Below, one piece after another: positions 49,280 to 61,036 of a DNA stretch of 64,000 bases. Numbering within the stretch: the stretch's first letter is position 1; every line of letters begins with the position of its first letter. The notes below the pieces were generated by a model. It was not told where the DNA came from. It saw nothing but the letters and a program-made list of their open reading frames with translations, and did no database searches. Made by a program: the position numbers and the translations under genes. This stretch comes from Tenebrio molitor (Eukaryota; Arthropoda; Insecta; Coleoptera; Tenebrionidae). The stretch is taken from NCBI RefSeq assembly GCF_963966145.1, contig NC_091051.1, forward strand, positions 10,354,001 to 10,418,000, in the 5' to 3' direction.

Positions 49280-51107
49280 ATGTGCGCAGCTCAGCAGTAC
49301 TGCCTTAGGTGGAACAACCACCGTTCGAATTTACTAACCGTGTTTGACGAACTCCTTCAGAACGAAGCTTTCACCGATGTAACGCTTGCCTGCGAAGGTG
49401 GCAATCCTATAAAATGTCATCGAATGGTTCTAGCCGCCTGTTCCCCCTATTTCCAGAACCTCTTTACGGATCTGCCGTGCAAGCATCCCGTCGTGGTATT
49501 AAAAGACGTAAAGTACGTCGAAATCAAAGCGATCCTGGAGTACATGTACAGAGGTGAAGTGAACGTTGCCCAGGATCAACTCGCCGCTTTGCTCAAAGTT
49601 GCTGAGGCCCTGAAAGTCAAAGGTCTCGTAGAGGAGAATAGATCCAGCGGTACAAGTTTTTCTTGTAATAGAGATGAAGAACCGATGGAGCATTCACCTA
49701 CTGGGACCAGCAATTCGAATTCTAGTATTCAAAATGTGCACAGCAGCAGCAATAATTCTCCGCCGCATTCTACGAATAATCATTACAAGAGTCCTTATAG
49801 TAGTATGTACGGGGGGAAATCTGGGAGTATGGATAGAAACTCTCGAATGAATCTACCCATATGGGCAGTACCTGGTTTGCCCATACCGCCTCATTCTAAT
49901 ACTGTTCCTAATCAAAATCATCCCCATGCTGCAGCTACCGCTGCAGCCGCCATGTTGAGCAGTTGCTACGAAGCTGCTACTGATATGTCTCCACTGAGGC
50001 GGAAAAAACTATCCAGTCTCTTGATGAATAGAGACACTCCTATTTTGAGGACTGTTCTAGGACAAGGTCAAGCAGATTCGTCGCAACCTGTCAGCCTAGT
50101 TTGTCATCCGGACAGTCATGATCAACAATCGAACGGACCCGAGCGTATGGAAAAGGTAATTCCAACAGACTGTCCAGATTCTTACGAAAGTATTTAAATT
50201 GCTTTTGCAGCACTTGAAGAATGAACCCTCCGAAGACGCGCAGTCCCCGTACACGGATTTCACGGTGATGAACGACGAAGAAGAAAAATCAAAATTAGCG
50301 ATTCCGTCCTCTTCTCCCCAATCTTACACCAACGAAATGCGAGCGGTGTCTTCGGGGATTGCGACCTACGTCCCGAATCAAAAACCCGAATGGAAACGGT
50401 ACAAGCAATACACCAGAGAAGACATTCTGTCGGCGATTGACGCCGTGCGAAACGGTATGTCCGCGCTTCAAGCCGCGCGAAAATACGGAGTCCCGTCGAG
50501 GACCCTCTACGACAAGGTGAAGAAGCTCGGCATCACGACGAGTCGGCCGTTCAAGAGGGGGTCCAACGGGAGCCCGGCGTGTTTTCCTTACGGACTGAGC
50601 GGGACAGGGTCCCCGTACGGGGGACACATGTCCGAGACCGACGACCCCCCGACCAACAACAATACGTCTCTCCTGGATGCGACCTTCTTGCAGCACGCTT
50701 TCGAGAGCCGCGGAGGAGACGATCGGGAGGCTCTGGCGGCGATGGCGGTTGCGGCAGCAGCACACGCCGTGGTCTCGGGTCATTCGACGAGTCCCTCCAA
50801 CCACGGGCACGCCACGAGCCCCAGTCCGAGTCCCACTTTGATGAAGTACATGCGACAGAACAGTCTGACGCCGTCGCCGGCTCCCGGAAGCGAGCACCAT
50901 CACAGCGAGACCAACGGGAGCTCCGAGAGGGAGCGCGACGATGACGACGACCAAGTCGAGGATTTGTCGGTCGGGAGGAAGCCGGAATCACGTGTGATAA
51001 TGCCTCCGATGAATCAGGTGTCGACGATAATGAAGAAGGAGGAGTTGTTGAAAGACATCATCAAGGAGGAGGCCAGGAGGGAGATAAGCGTCGAAGAGGC
51101 GGAATAG
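49280..51107 (+). CDS. BTB/POZ and pipsqueak-HTH transcription factor, two coding exons
   Basis: Nuclear DNA-binding regulator of the insect BTB-psq family. Exons 49280-50155 and 50211-51107 join in phase 0 across a 55-bp intron (donor GTAATT, acceptor TTGCAG) to give 590 aa. Residues 5-118 are a BTB/POZ dimerisation domain of the TTK type (QQYCLRWNNHRSNLLTVFDE, HRMVLAACSPYFQNLF, EYMYRGEVNVAQDQLAALLK). A Ser/Asn/His-rich linker follows. Residues about 355-400 are one psq helix-turn-helix (YTREDILSAIDAVRNGMSAL, ARKYGVPSRTLYDKVKKLGI). An Ala-rich stretch, an acidic run and an EDLSVG motif come next, then a charged tail. LKNE at the second exon start fits a SUMO consensus. The start is the ATG at 49280, just before the BTB domain. 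It differs from bric-a-brac, pipsqueak, ribbon and lola in wording, so no ortholog name is given. Confidence 0.9.
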
Positions 51108-53194
51108 CCTCGCCGTCAAAGACTGCCGACATAGTTTTAAACCAGTGTTAAGTTTTTAAGATTATATATTTTATGTATTTTAAGGTTGCATTTGCAAAAT
51201 GACTGAGTTCAGTGCAATATGTATTATCTGTGGTCACCACACCCGTACTCACTTAGGTTTAGGAGTTTAGGTATGTTAAGATTTTTTATCTCAGAGTGCC
51301 TGTTTGTTTATGCCAAGTGCGAGACCAGCTCACATTTCCTACAAGTTCCTTCACGGAATGTAACTCGTAAGACTGATAGATTTATTTCACTTCACTATGA
51401 GACTGATTCAAAGTAGCAAATTGGCGGTCTTTGTGCTTGCACTACGTAACCGGTGTTTGTTGATCGTTGCTGATCTTTGGAAAAAAGAAAAAAAACATGT
51501 AAATAGTTTTGCTGAGGGGCACTAAGCCTATTAGAGAGGAGCTGGCAGTGTTAACTTGTTACGCGTTATCATGGTTTTCGATTTTGTTGCGGCCCTCTAT
51601 AATAAATTTAAAAATTAAACATAGTTTCGATGTGATTATTGGCTTAAATTACAAATAATTGGTTTTGGGTTTTTAGGCTTGTATCTTACTGGATAGGAAT
51701 AGGTAATGTGTAAGATATTGTTTAAAAAATGAGTTATAGACAAGGGATTACGAGGAGATCAGTTGTATCGATATGATGTAGTTGCGATGTATTTAGCGTA
51801 CGAGTGTTTTGTGTAGCACTATTGAGTCATTTGAAGCACCTCAAAGGTACATAATAATTGTCAGTGGTAGTTGCACGATGCCATAGGTCCTCATGATGGC
51901 CGTTGTCTAGCCATAGCTGTGATTTTCCTAGACTGAACACATCACTAAACAATACACACATCCGTTCTTTGTCGATATGAATTTAGACTGACAGGTCTAG
52001 TCACCAGATTCATTGCTGCAGCTCATCGATTTTATTATTAACCAAAAGTGCAATTCTTGTTGCAACACTGTATTTATTATTAACGATTTACAAGACTGAA
52101 TTAACGTTATTATTAATTAATTAATTATTTTTCCTACGCGACTATAACACAACAAGATGGACCAATTTTTGAAGTAAAATTGAACTTACACACCATGTGC
52201 CTTTTACTCAGTCCAAATCTTACTGAATTACATTCCATTAGTTTTTATCAGATTCCGGTTTTTATCATCACAGGGTTCCCGTTTTCACGTTTTCATTAAC
52301 ACCAATACACAGTTTGTCCTGAAGTGAATTTTTGCATAGCACTAATTCCGAGTTGTATGTTGTGTTTTATTATTTTTTTGCCATTTTTATTTAAGACTGA
52401 TTACTATTATTATATTATTTTGTTAATTGTTTTCCAAAGTATTGATAGTTGTTATCAGTTATACCTAGTACTTGTACTACTACAGATCTCGAATACCTAG
52501 AAGCTAATGCTTTATTCAACTACCTCAACATAAACAATTTATTTACATAAGATTTCTGCAAGTTGTATATATCAGATTTTATATATTTACATAATATTAT
52601 ATTCTTATTACATCAATACAAGTTGTGTGCTCATATTTTACTTTTTTATATTTGTAGATGAAAGTACTGTTAATATACATTTTTGATAATTTAATGATAC
52701 AATATTATTTTATGTAACGTTATTGTTAGAAATAGTTCTATATTGCACTGCACCTATGTAATGCATTATTATAAGTAAAATTAAAACATGTATATGATAA
52801 CGTTTTTTTCTTTTATTAGATACTACATAAGTACTTATTAAAAAGTATCAGATACTTTTTTTAAATAACACCTTAAATAAAATATGTATTAGGTATTTGA
52901 CAACACTCATTTCAAATTTTAAATCTCCGAAACAAACCCCATTTACCATTTTACAATTAACTCTATTTTTCTTTTCATCAAAACGCAATTTTTACTTTTC
53001 TCAAGAGTCGTCGTGAATATCTTCGCCATCTATTTTTGATGTGTTGTTTAATCTATATTTAAGAAGTAAGAATATTCCTACTTTCTCGAAGAAAATGATT
53101 GCTTTCATCATATTTTGGCATAACATATAGTTATTTCAGTTGACAGTTAATCTGCTTTCTTTTTCTTCTCACATTGTTCTGTGGCTCTATTTTA
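51108..53194 (+). other. BTB-psq 3' UTR and intergenic stretch
   Basis: Non-coding, with few repeats. The first AATAAA lies at 51601-51606; the T/A-rich sequence to about 52880 could hold a longer alternative 3' UTR (another AATAAA near 52866). TGTAAATA at about 51499 fits a Pumilio site. No other gene is supported. Confidence 0.5.
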
Positions 53195-53541
53195 TACAGG
53201 GCAAGTCACATAAGGCTTATTTCTTAATTTATTTTGTACGCAACCAAAAATACTAATGATGCTGACTACTTGATACCATTTATAATGTGATTTAATTTAG
53301 TAATCAACGTAGGTATGTAATTTGGCTAAAAATGTCACAATGACATTTTCCTGTTCTGATTAATGAAATAAAAAATTAAATTCATCAACTGTCATTTTGA
53401 CATTTTTAGCCAAATTACATACCTAACGTGGATTACTAAATAAAATCACATTATAAATGGTATCAAGTGGTCAGCGTAATTAGTATTCTTGGTTGCGTAC
53501 AAAATAAATTCAGAAATAAACCTTATGTGACTTGCCCTGTA
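53195..53541. mobile_element. Foldback MITE between BTB-psq and SREBP, 347 bp
   Basis: Ends TACAGGGCAAGTCACATAAG and TTATGTGACTTGCCCTGTA. The arms are about 150 bp and closely matched: ATTTATTTTGTACGCAACCA on the left, TTGGTTGCGTACAAAATAAAT (inverse) on the right, and ACCATTTATAATGTGATTT and its inverse. The loop is about 40 bp. No coding capacity. Probably one of the younger insertions, judging by arm similarity. Confidence 0.9.
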
Positions 53542-54212
53542 TTTTTAATGGACAGAAAAATTTGAACATTATTTTATCACAAAAAGTACCTTAAGTTTAG
53601 TAAAAAAAATCAACGTTATGTATCTACTGTGTTTATCATTTATCTTGATTGATGTTAATAAGATTTTTACGTTAACAAAGTCAGCGTCTAGTTAATTAGC
53701 AGTTTCAAATTTAATAATAAAACTTTTATTATTTCATGTTCTGTTTTGGTAATTATTGTCATTGTCAATAATTCTTTATCGATAAGTTACTTAGTAAAAG
53801 TAATTACATTTAAATTACAAATTATGGAAATTATAGAAATTCTGTGACTACAGCGACATCTAGTATCCCATAGCTGGTTCACAAACACATTGTAATTTTT
53901 ACTAATTTAAAATATATCAGTGTTAACCAAAATTATCAACTATTTTATTTACTAACTGATTAGTAATTACACAGTTATTAAGGTAAAATATTCTTAGTAA
54001 TATTTTCAACACTATTCATTGTTTTTTGTACCAAACAGCCTCCAATGCAGAGAATGTGCTAAAGATGGCGCTACAAACAACGACGTTTATTATGACGTAA
54101 AACATCACCCGATTTCAAAATGACATTTGATTCGCTGATCTGTGTATGGTGATGTTTATGAAGTGTTTTAATATTTTCTTTGGGGTAATAAATTACATTT
54201 AATTTGTGAAAA
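53542..54212 (+). promoter_or_regulatory. SREBP upstream region and 5' UTR
   Basis: About 670 bp between the foldback element and the SREBP start codon. It contains AGATGGCGCT (54064-54073), CRE-like TGACGTAA (54093-54100) and an SRE-1-like ATCACCCGAT (54104-54113; 8 of 10 match to ATCACCCCAC). The start site is not determined. These are pattern matches only. Confidence 0.4.
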
Positions 54213-57200
54213 ATGGACGAGAATATTCCCCCATTTGCTGGGGAGTTTAACATAAATGAACTACAAGGGATAGACGGTAAGTTCACTTTGATATAAATAA
54301 AAAAAATGCGTTCATTATTAATAACCATGGGGCTTTCAGATATCCTCACAAATTGTGAAAGTGAATTAATGAAGACCAGTGAATTCTTCCCTGATGACAA
54401 TCTGCTCTCTCAATTTGACCCTTTACCGATGGATGACATGAGCTTTGACTTGAGCAACTTGAATGAGACAACATTCTTAGACCCACAAACTCTGTCACCA
54501 CTGAAGCAACAAAATCCTGCAGTTTTCAATGCACCAATTACACCTCCATATCAAACAACCCAGTTTGTGAACAGTCAATCACCTCAATCTTTCACAACAT
54601 TGAGTAATTTGCAAAACACACAAACAATCAAAGCTGCACCACCAGAAATTCAGCATCATGTGCAAAACCCAACTGCAGTGATTATTTCTCAAGCACAGCC
54701 TCTTGTCTATTCAAGTTTACCAATCCAGCAGAACAACCAACACATCATTCTGCAATCTGGAGCACAGAAAACTGATCAGATACAGAAATCTCAACCCGTT
54801 CTTGTCCAGAATTTGAACACAATCTCTTCAGATAAAATGCAACAGTTGTTGCTACAGGCAAAGATTGTTAAATCTAGTCCTGTCAGTCAGCCAACTGTTA
54901 TGTACACTACTACAGTTTCAAGCACTTCACCACAACCTTCTCTACATACTTTGGTTAACAGTGGGACTCAGATTTTGACCACTGGAATTCCATTAGTTTT
55001 AGATGGGGACAATAAAGTTGCTATTAATAGGATTCCACAAGGTGCAGGGAAGGAGACTAAGGTCAAGGAAGTCAAGAGAAGTGCCCATAATGCTATAGAA
55101 AGGAAATACAGGACAAGCATCAATGATAAAATTGTTGAACTGAAGAATATGGTTGTGGGGACTGATGCAAAGGTAAGAATTTTTTTCTCATCTAGAGTTT
55201 TACCAGAGAGGAGTATAATAACCATTTTGTTAAAATACAATGTGATCAAAAAATAAATAAATCTTATATAATGTTACTTAACCTAAAGGCACACAAATTT
55301 TGAAGACTTTGTACTTTTGACTGTGATCTTGATTTTTTTTTCTGTTTCATTTAACTGACAAAGTTCAAGTATGAGCCAGTTATAAATAGGTCTATGTTGA
55401 TGTTTATTGTTTTTTAAAGTATTTTTTCATTTGCATTTACAAAGGTGATGTAAATACACAATTGTTTAGATTATTGCTCATATCCCAGATGGTACTGGCA
55501 GTGATAATTTTCAATTTTATTTATTTGGTTGTCACATGTTTTCATTATTAGTCAATGTGTTGTTATTGATGGAAACAAAAAGCTTATCTTTTCCGCTTAC
55601 AACAAATTTTTAACGCTTGTTATCAAAATATTTACCCATTGGTAGGTTGTTGTTTATTATTAAATTTGCAATGAAATATTGGTCCGAGATGGAATTGGTC
55701 TAGATTTTTTTTTTATCGATAACAGGGAGAATTACCAAACTTAAAAAAACGATTAAAATTATTTCGAAAACCACCCACATGCAGGTTTTCTTGCTTATGC
55801 AATCTACAACTCACGAGTGTCGCGAGGGTTGCATAATCCGAACTAAAATTTAATTATTTTCAATATTCCAAGAGATCCTTTTTGTGACAACAAAACTTTA
55901 CAACTTTGGTGTTTTAACCTGCAGTTAAACAAATCCGGGATCCTTAAGAAAACAATTGAGTACATCCGTTTCCTGCAAAATTCAAACACCCGATTAAAGC
56001 AAGAAAATATGGCTTTAAAAATGGCCGCGCGGCAAAACACTTTGAAAGACCTCCTCACAACTGGCAAAAACGTGGAGTACGTACTCCAAGATACTCCTCC
56101 GGCTTCGGAGGAGTCCCTATCACCCGCGCGCTCACTACCATCCAGTCCCGAGTATTCCACCCAGATCAAAGACGAGAGCGACGAAGAGTCGATGGGGATG
56201 ACCAAAGGACTTCTGGACCACACTCGACTTACCATCTGCATGTTTATGTTGGCCGTGATATCGTTCAATCCATTCGGTATCGTCTTAAATCAGTTCAGTT
56301 CTTCGTCGGATTTGGACGACACGAGAGCGACAAGGAATATTTTGTCGAGTGCGTTGTTTCGTCAAATCGTCAATGATTGTATTTAATGATTGAATAATTG
56401 TAGCGAATTTGTATCAGTCTCCGTGGTCTTTTGGCTCCTCGTTGATGCTCTGGTGTATCAATTTGCTAGTTCTCGGTTTCTGTCTGGTGAAAATGTTCGT
56501 CTACGGAGATCCGATTATATCGAGCTGTTCAAAGGAAGCACAAAAATTTTGGCGACACAGAAGACAGGCTAATCACTATATCTCGACGGGCGACAAACTG
56601 GAAGCGAAACAAGAACTTCGCAGGTGTCTGCAAACTTTCGGCATAACATTAGCCACAAGTAGATTTGAACTTGTGTTGTCTCTGTGCTGGCAAGTGTTCC
56701 GTCAGATTATGCACCGACTGTGGGTCGGAAGGTGGCTTTCCAGACATGTTGGAGGGTTTTTTGTTGATGGGTAAGATACTTTAATTATTTTTTTGGTGTG
56801 TTTTATTCTCATAAAATCTCGTTCAGAATGACTAAACACGAAGCACTGACGTCTTGTCGTGAGCTGGCTTTGGTATTCCACGATTTGCATCAGCTCCAAC
56901 TGGTCGACGGTCCGGAAGAAACTTGTCATCTTCTCGGCTTGACTACAGCCTTGAGCGCTCTAAATTTAGCCGAAGCTGCTAAAGCCAAAATGAAGTCGGT
57001 GCAATTGATCGACATTTACGTCGCACTAGCCTTGAGGATTAAAGCGTCATGTTTGAACGTGCTGCAAGGAATCCAGAAATATTACCTAGGCTTGGCGAAA
57101 TTGGCTTCGACCAATTCGTGCGACCCGATTCCCCCTAGGTTGCAGTGGTTGTTGACGCCTCACGGTTTTAAATTTTTCGTCTCGCAGAAGTTCTTGTACG

Positions 57201-58647
57201 ACGCCAAGTCGACGAATTTGCCATTTAGTTGCATCGGAAATGTTTCGGATCCTCTGTCGTTTGCCATGAAGGTTTGTTTTAATTTATGGTTGTTTTATGG
57301 GGAATAAACGATGTTTTTTTCCAGTCGTATAGAGAACATTTACTAGAAACTGCACTACAAACTTTAACGACCCCGGGTAATAAAAATGACGTATATGAGG
57401 ACAAAAAGACGGACATAACGGACGTGTCAACGTACGTTCATTTATTGTTTGAGAACGTAGTTACCGACGTCCATACAGTTTTTAATTCAAATCAAGCGTA
57501 CAGTAAGTAGTTGACAAGGTGTTGCTCAAGCGGTGATAACGTTTTCATTTTTAGACAATTACGACGAGGTTGCTCATTGGTGGACTGCCGTGGTGGACGT
57601 CGCGTCTCACTGGTTGTTAGGAGAAGAATCATTAGATGACATTTACAAGAAAGTGGAGAACATTCCTGAATCGTTGTTGTGTCTAGAAGATCCTCTGCCA
57701 AAAGCAATCTTTGCAGTCTATGTGGCCAGAAAAAATTATATCACAGTGGGAGCAACTATACCTCAGAAGAAGATACTCAAACAGTGTGACCACGCCAGCC
57801 AACTGTTGATGGACAGTTTGACATATTCCAGTTGCAAACCACAGGATAATCTCGTCTTGGTTAGTTTACTTTTAGATCATTTTCGGTACAGCAGTGTAAG
57901 TTATGGTTTGAGGTGCATTGTAGTTGCATTGCATGTAATTTTATAAGTGCAGTGTCTCTTCAGTGCAACTTGGCTCATAATACGTTCAACCACAAAATTA
58001 ATCAAATCAGGAATTATAAAATACATATTGCGTATTTTACAAAGATAGATTTTTTTATTGTGTCGTTTTTTTTTTAGTTGGCGCAGTTGCTGGTCTGTGA
58101 CTGGATCCTAGAAACGCGAACCTCCATCTGGGAGGACATGGTACAAGTGGGTTCGTCCACTCCGGTGGCCAATCACGTCCTCACCGCGTTCCAGAAGGAT
58201 CTGTCCTCGTTAAGAATACTAGCTCAGCATATTCCCGTAAGCCAGTTTTGTCTTCCGTCGTGACGGAATTTTACTCGATTGTTTTTATAGTCGGCGTTGC
58301 CTCGAGTGTTCCTCTACGAGGCCACCGCCAGGCTGATGGCAGGAGCAGCCCCAGGACGCACCCAACAGCTTCTGGATCGCAGTTTAAGACAGCGCCACGC
58401 CAGGTCGTCCATGATATGCGGTAAAGGCGACAAGAACCAACAGGATGTCGGCGGCGAACGTCAACATGCGACGGCTTTGTACATGGCGTGCAAACATCTG
58501 CCAGGTCAGTTAATCTCGTCACCTGGAGAAAGAGCCGGAATGTTGGTGGAAGCCGCGAAAACCATGGAACGGATCGGGGACAAAAAGAAGTTACAGGAGT
58601 GTTACAAGCTGATGAAGACGCTTGGTGCCAATTCGGCCACGAATTAA
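54213..58647 (+). CDS. SREBP: Sterol regulatory element-binding protein, nine coding exons, 1055 aa
   Basis: ER-membrane bHLH-zip activator of fatty acid synthesis, released by Golgi proteolysis. Exons: 54213-54276, 54340-55172, 55925-56348, 56404-56770, 56827-57271, 57325-57502, 57555-57895, 58078-58236, 58291-58647; all introns GT-AG (intron 3 donor GTGCGT) and phases agree throughout. The N-terminus is acidic (activation domain), then Gln/Ser/Thr-rich. The bHLH spans about 267-320 with the SREBP-specific Tyr (RSAHNAIERKYRTSINDKI, Y278), then a leucine zipper. TPPASEES (356-363) resembles the Fbw7 degron. Membrane segment 1 is about 401-422, preceded by DHTR (DRSR in mammals). The lumenal loop has RNIL (436-439), a site-1 protease RxxL motif. 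Segment 2 is about 452-473. The rest is the SCAP-binding regulatory domain. Insects use this pathway for lipid rather than sterol control. The start is the only ATG giving an acidic N-terminus. Confidence 0.95.
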
Positions 58648-58650
58648 CAT

Positions 58651-58656
58651 AATAAA
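58651..58656 (+). terminator. SREBP poly(A) signal
   Basis: AATAAA four bases past the SREBP stop codon, with a T-rich run after it. A second AATAAA near 58873 could give a longer 3' UTR. Confidence 0.6.
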
Positions 58657-60910
58657 GATGTTTGCATAATTTTTTATTGGACGCATAAAACCAGGCGAAG
58701 TGGTACTTTGCGGTTTAGCTGCAGTGATTTCGAGTGAAAGTCTTAGTAATGACGTCTGTAATTGGAAGTCTAAATGAGGTGGTATTTTTATTTTCATACC
58801 AAATTTTGTACAATATTGTATTATTTAGTATAGTATAGTGTTAAGGTTTAATTTAATTTTGATTGTTTTCTTTAATAAAAGATTTCGTTAGAGGGTTGTG
58901 GTTATTGAAATGGCGGATGCGCCGGTTGGAATCCGACCGAGTATCGAACCTTGGGGCGAAGTGCGTTGTATTTAATCTGAATGGGCCTTAAAAAGCAATC
59001 AAGTGTCGTTAGCAGCTGCGGAGGTCGGAATTAAGCGAACGTCGTGTGGTTAATAGGTGCACACTCGCCTTTCAAACTACTAAATTTTGGTTCAATTAGT
59101 TTGCCATCTTGAGACAAAATGAAACAAGATGTTTATTTACAGGACGTCTCGTCGCTTTTGTAAAAACGCATGTGGAGTTTATTGCAGTCGGAATAAGAAG
59201 ACATTGCGAAAACTGTTAGCTTTCTTGTATTTACCTTTTGGATTTATTTTTCATAAACTTGGATAGGGGCGGTTATATCAACGTCTCAAAACCAATAAAT
59301 GTGTTGACATGACGTCTCAGTAGCACTGTTTGAACAAGAAACCCTCTATAGATTGCCAAGATGTCAAGATATTGCCAGTGGGAGGCTGGAGCAATTTATG
59401 TAAAAATTAAACGGATCCGCCCTTCGTTCATTTTAAGACCTGCAACATTATCTAGCAGTTTTCCGTCGCAAAATCACTCTCTTCCTAGACATATTGACAC
59501 CTCTGCTCGTTACGTCGACGACACCTAATAAATTCTTTATTATCGCGATCCGCCATTAATTCCTCAATTTGCGCGGTACTAATACGGTTTATTGCGGCGA
59601 AGGTGGATAAATACGTTTTTCCCGTTATGACATCACGATGAATCTGTTTTGGTTATTTATCGCTATCCTGATGGGGTGTTAAGTGGCTGGGAGGTATTAT
59701 ATTACCAGTTTCGGAAGCGCGAAAGAAACAATAAAACGATGAGCAATCCAAGTAGAGTGAGAATAAATCTGCCGTTTTCTAAGATGAAGAGCGTAATCAG
59801 CGACTCGAATCCTCTGCATAGTTGGTAAGCTTACGCCTATTTCAAGAAGGAAATTACCTGGCTTCACCAAGGAGCACAATTTACTGCATATTACTAACGT
59901 CGCACATTACTGCTACTTCTATGCCGTTTCCTGCCCTCTTCAATACAATCCTAACAACCTATACAAATTATAAAGTTAATAAAGCCTACGACAAAGCCGC
60001 AGACCTGGTTCAATTCTCCTTTCGAGGGGATTTACTCAATTTCACACAGTATCGGCAGAGATCTTTTGAACAACGCACGAAGGTGTTGTCTCGTGTTGGT
60101 AACCAAGGTTTTATAATTTACTGTGGGGCCGCTTTTATTGGGTCCCTGGAGGTTGTAAAATTATTTTCGAATTAATAATAATTAATATACAAATTGCAAA
60201 GGGCCTCTGCACGTGATTTCAACAATACGGGGCGTGACGCTGTATTATTTACGGCATTTACAGTGTTCATAATTAGAATTTATAGCATCTTTGCATCACG
60301 CAACTAGACGAACACTTTTAACAAAATAATTTTCGAAAACGTACGCAGTTTTAGTCAAATTGTTTTTCTTATCTTGTTATTACATTTAACAAGCGACACG
60401 TTTTGACATGGTGAGCTTTTGAATGAAGACTGTTGCGACACACGACCTTCAAAGCGCTAAACTGGCAAAGCGAGATCTTCAAGATGATGATTAAATCTGC
60501 AGTAAAAATACCATATGGTATTTAAAGCGGACGTAATTCTTTCAAGTGGAAATTATACGTTTCTGTAACAGATAAGCTTTAAATTATTACTTTTTTTTTG
60601 CATTTAAAAGAAAACAAGTAAAGTCACGGAGGTGGCACATGTGGAACTTGAATACTGATGTTTTTACTAAAGAAAAACTATTTTGTGGAAAACGATTTGC
60701 CGTCTCTGGAAAGGAAATGCGCTTACTATTAAAATTTCTACTTCTCTTAAAGGTCAGTATTAAATACTGTAATCACAGTTTTACAACTGTCTTTTGTATT
60801 TAATGAATGAACAATTATTAATTATCTGTTTGTTAAAATTTATAGCAAAAGTTGTATTGACAAATAGTTAAAGTGTGTCAGAGAAGCCAAGTATAACGTA
60901 ATAGTTATTT
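58657..60910. other. Intergenic, no recognised gene
   Basis: Downstream of SREBP. Some GC-richer stretches at about 58910-59060 and 59400-59620. A 117-codon + frame at 59822-60175 has no recognisable domain and no splice context. No gene supported. Confidence 0.4.
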
Positions 60911-61036
60911 ACGAACCAAGTGCGGGAAGATGATGTTCCCGCATGAGCGCATTTTTTAAAGCACGAGCGACGAAGGAGCGAGTGCCTTTAATTAATGCGC
61001 GAATGAACGGAAGATGTCTTCACGCAAGTGGTTCGT
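60911..61036. repeat. Near-complete hairpin element, 126 bp
   Basis: Outer arms ACGAACCAAGTGCGGGAAGA and TCTTCACGCAAGTGGTTCGT; inner arms GCGCATT...TTAAAGCAC and GTGCCTTTAA...AATGCGC; loop around GACGAAGG. Almost the entire length can pair with itself. GC-rich in an AT-rich setting. The core resembles the hairpin at 15070-15115, so it is probably a dispersed MITE-type family. Confidence 0.7.

Noticed and set aside
50295..50954. 219-codon minus-strand frame opposite the BTB-psq second exon
   Set aside because: Arg/Val/Gly-rich antisense shadow of a GC-rich real exon.
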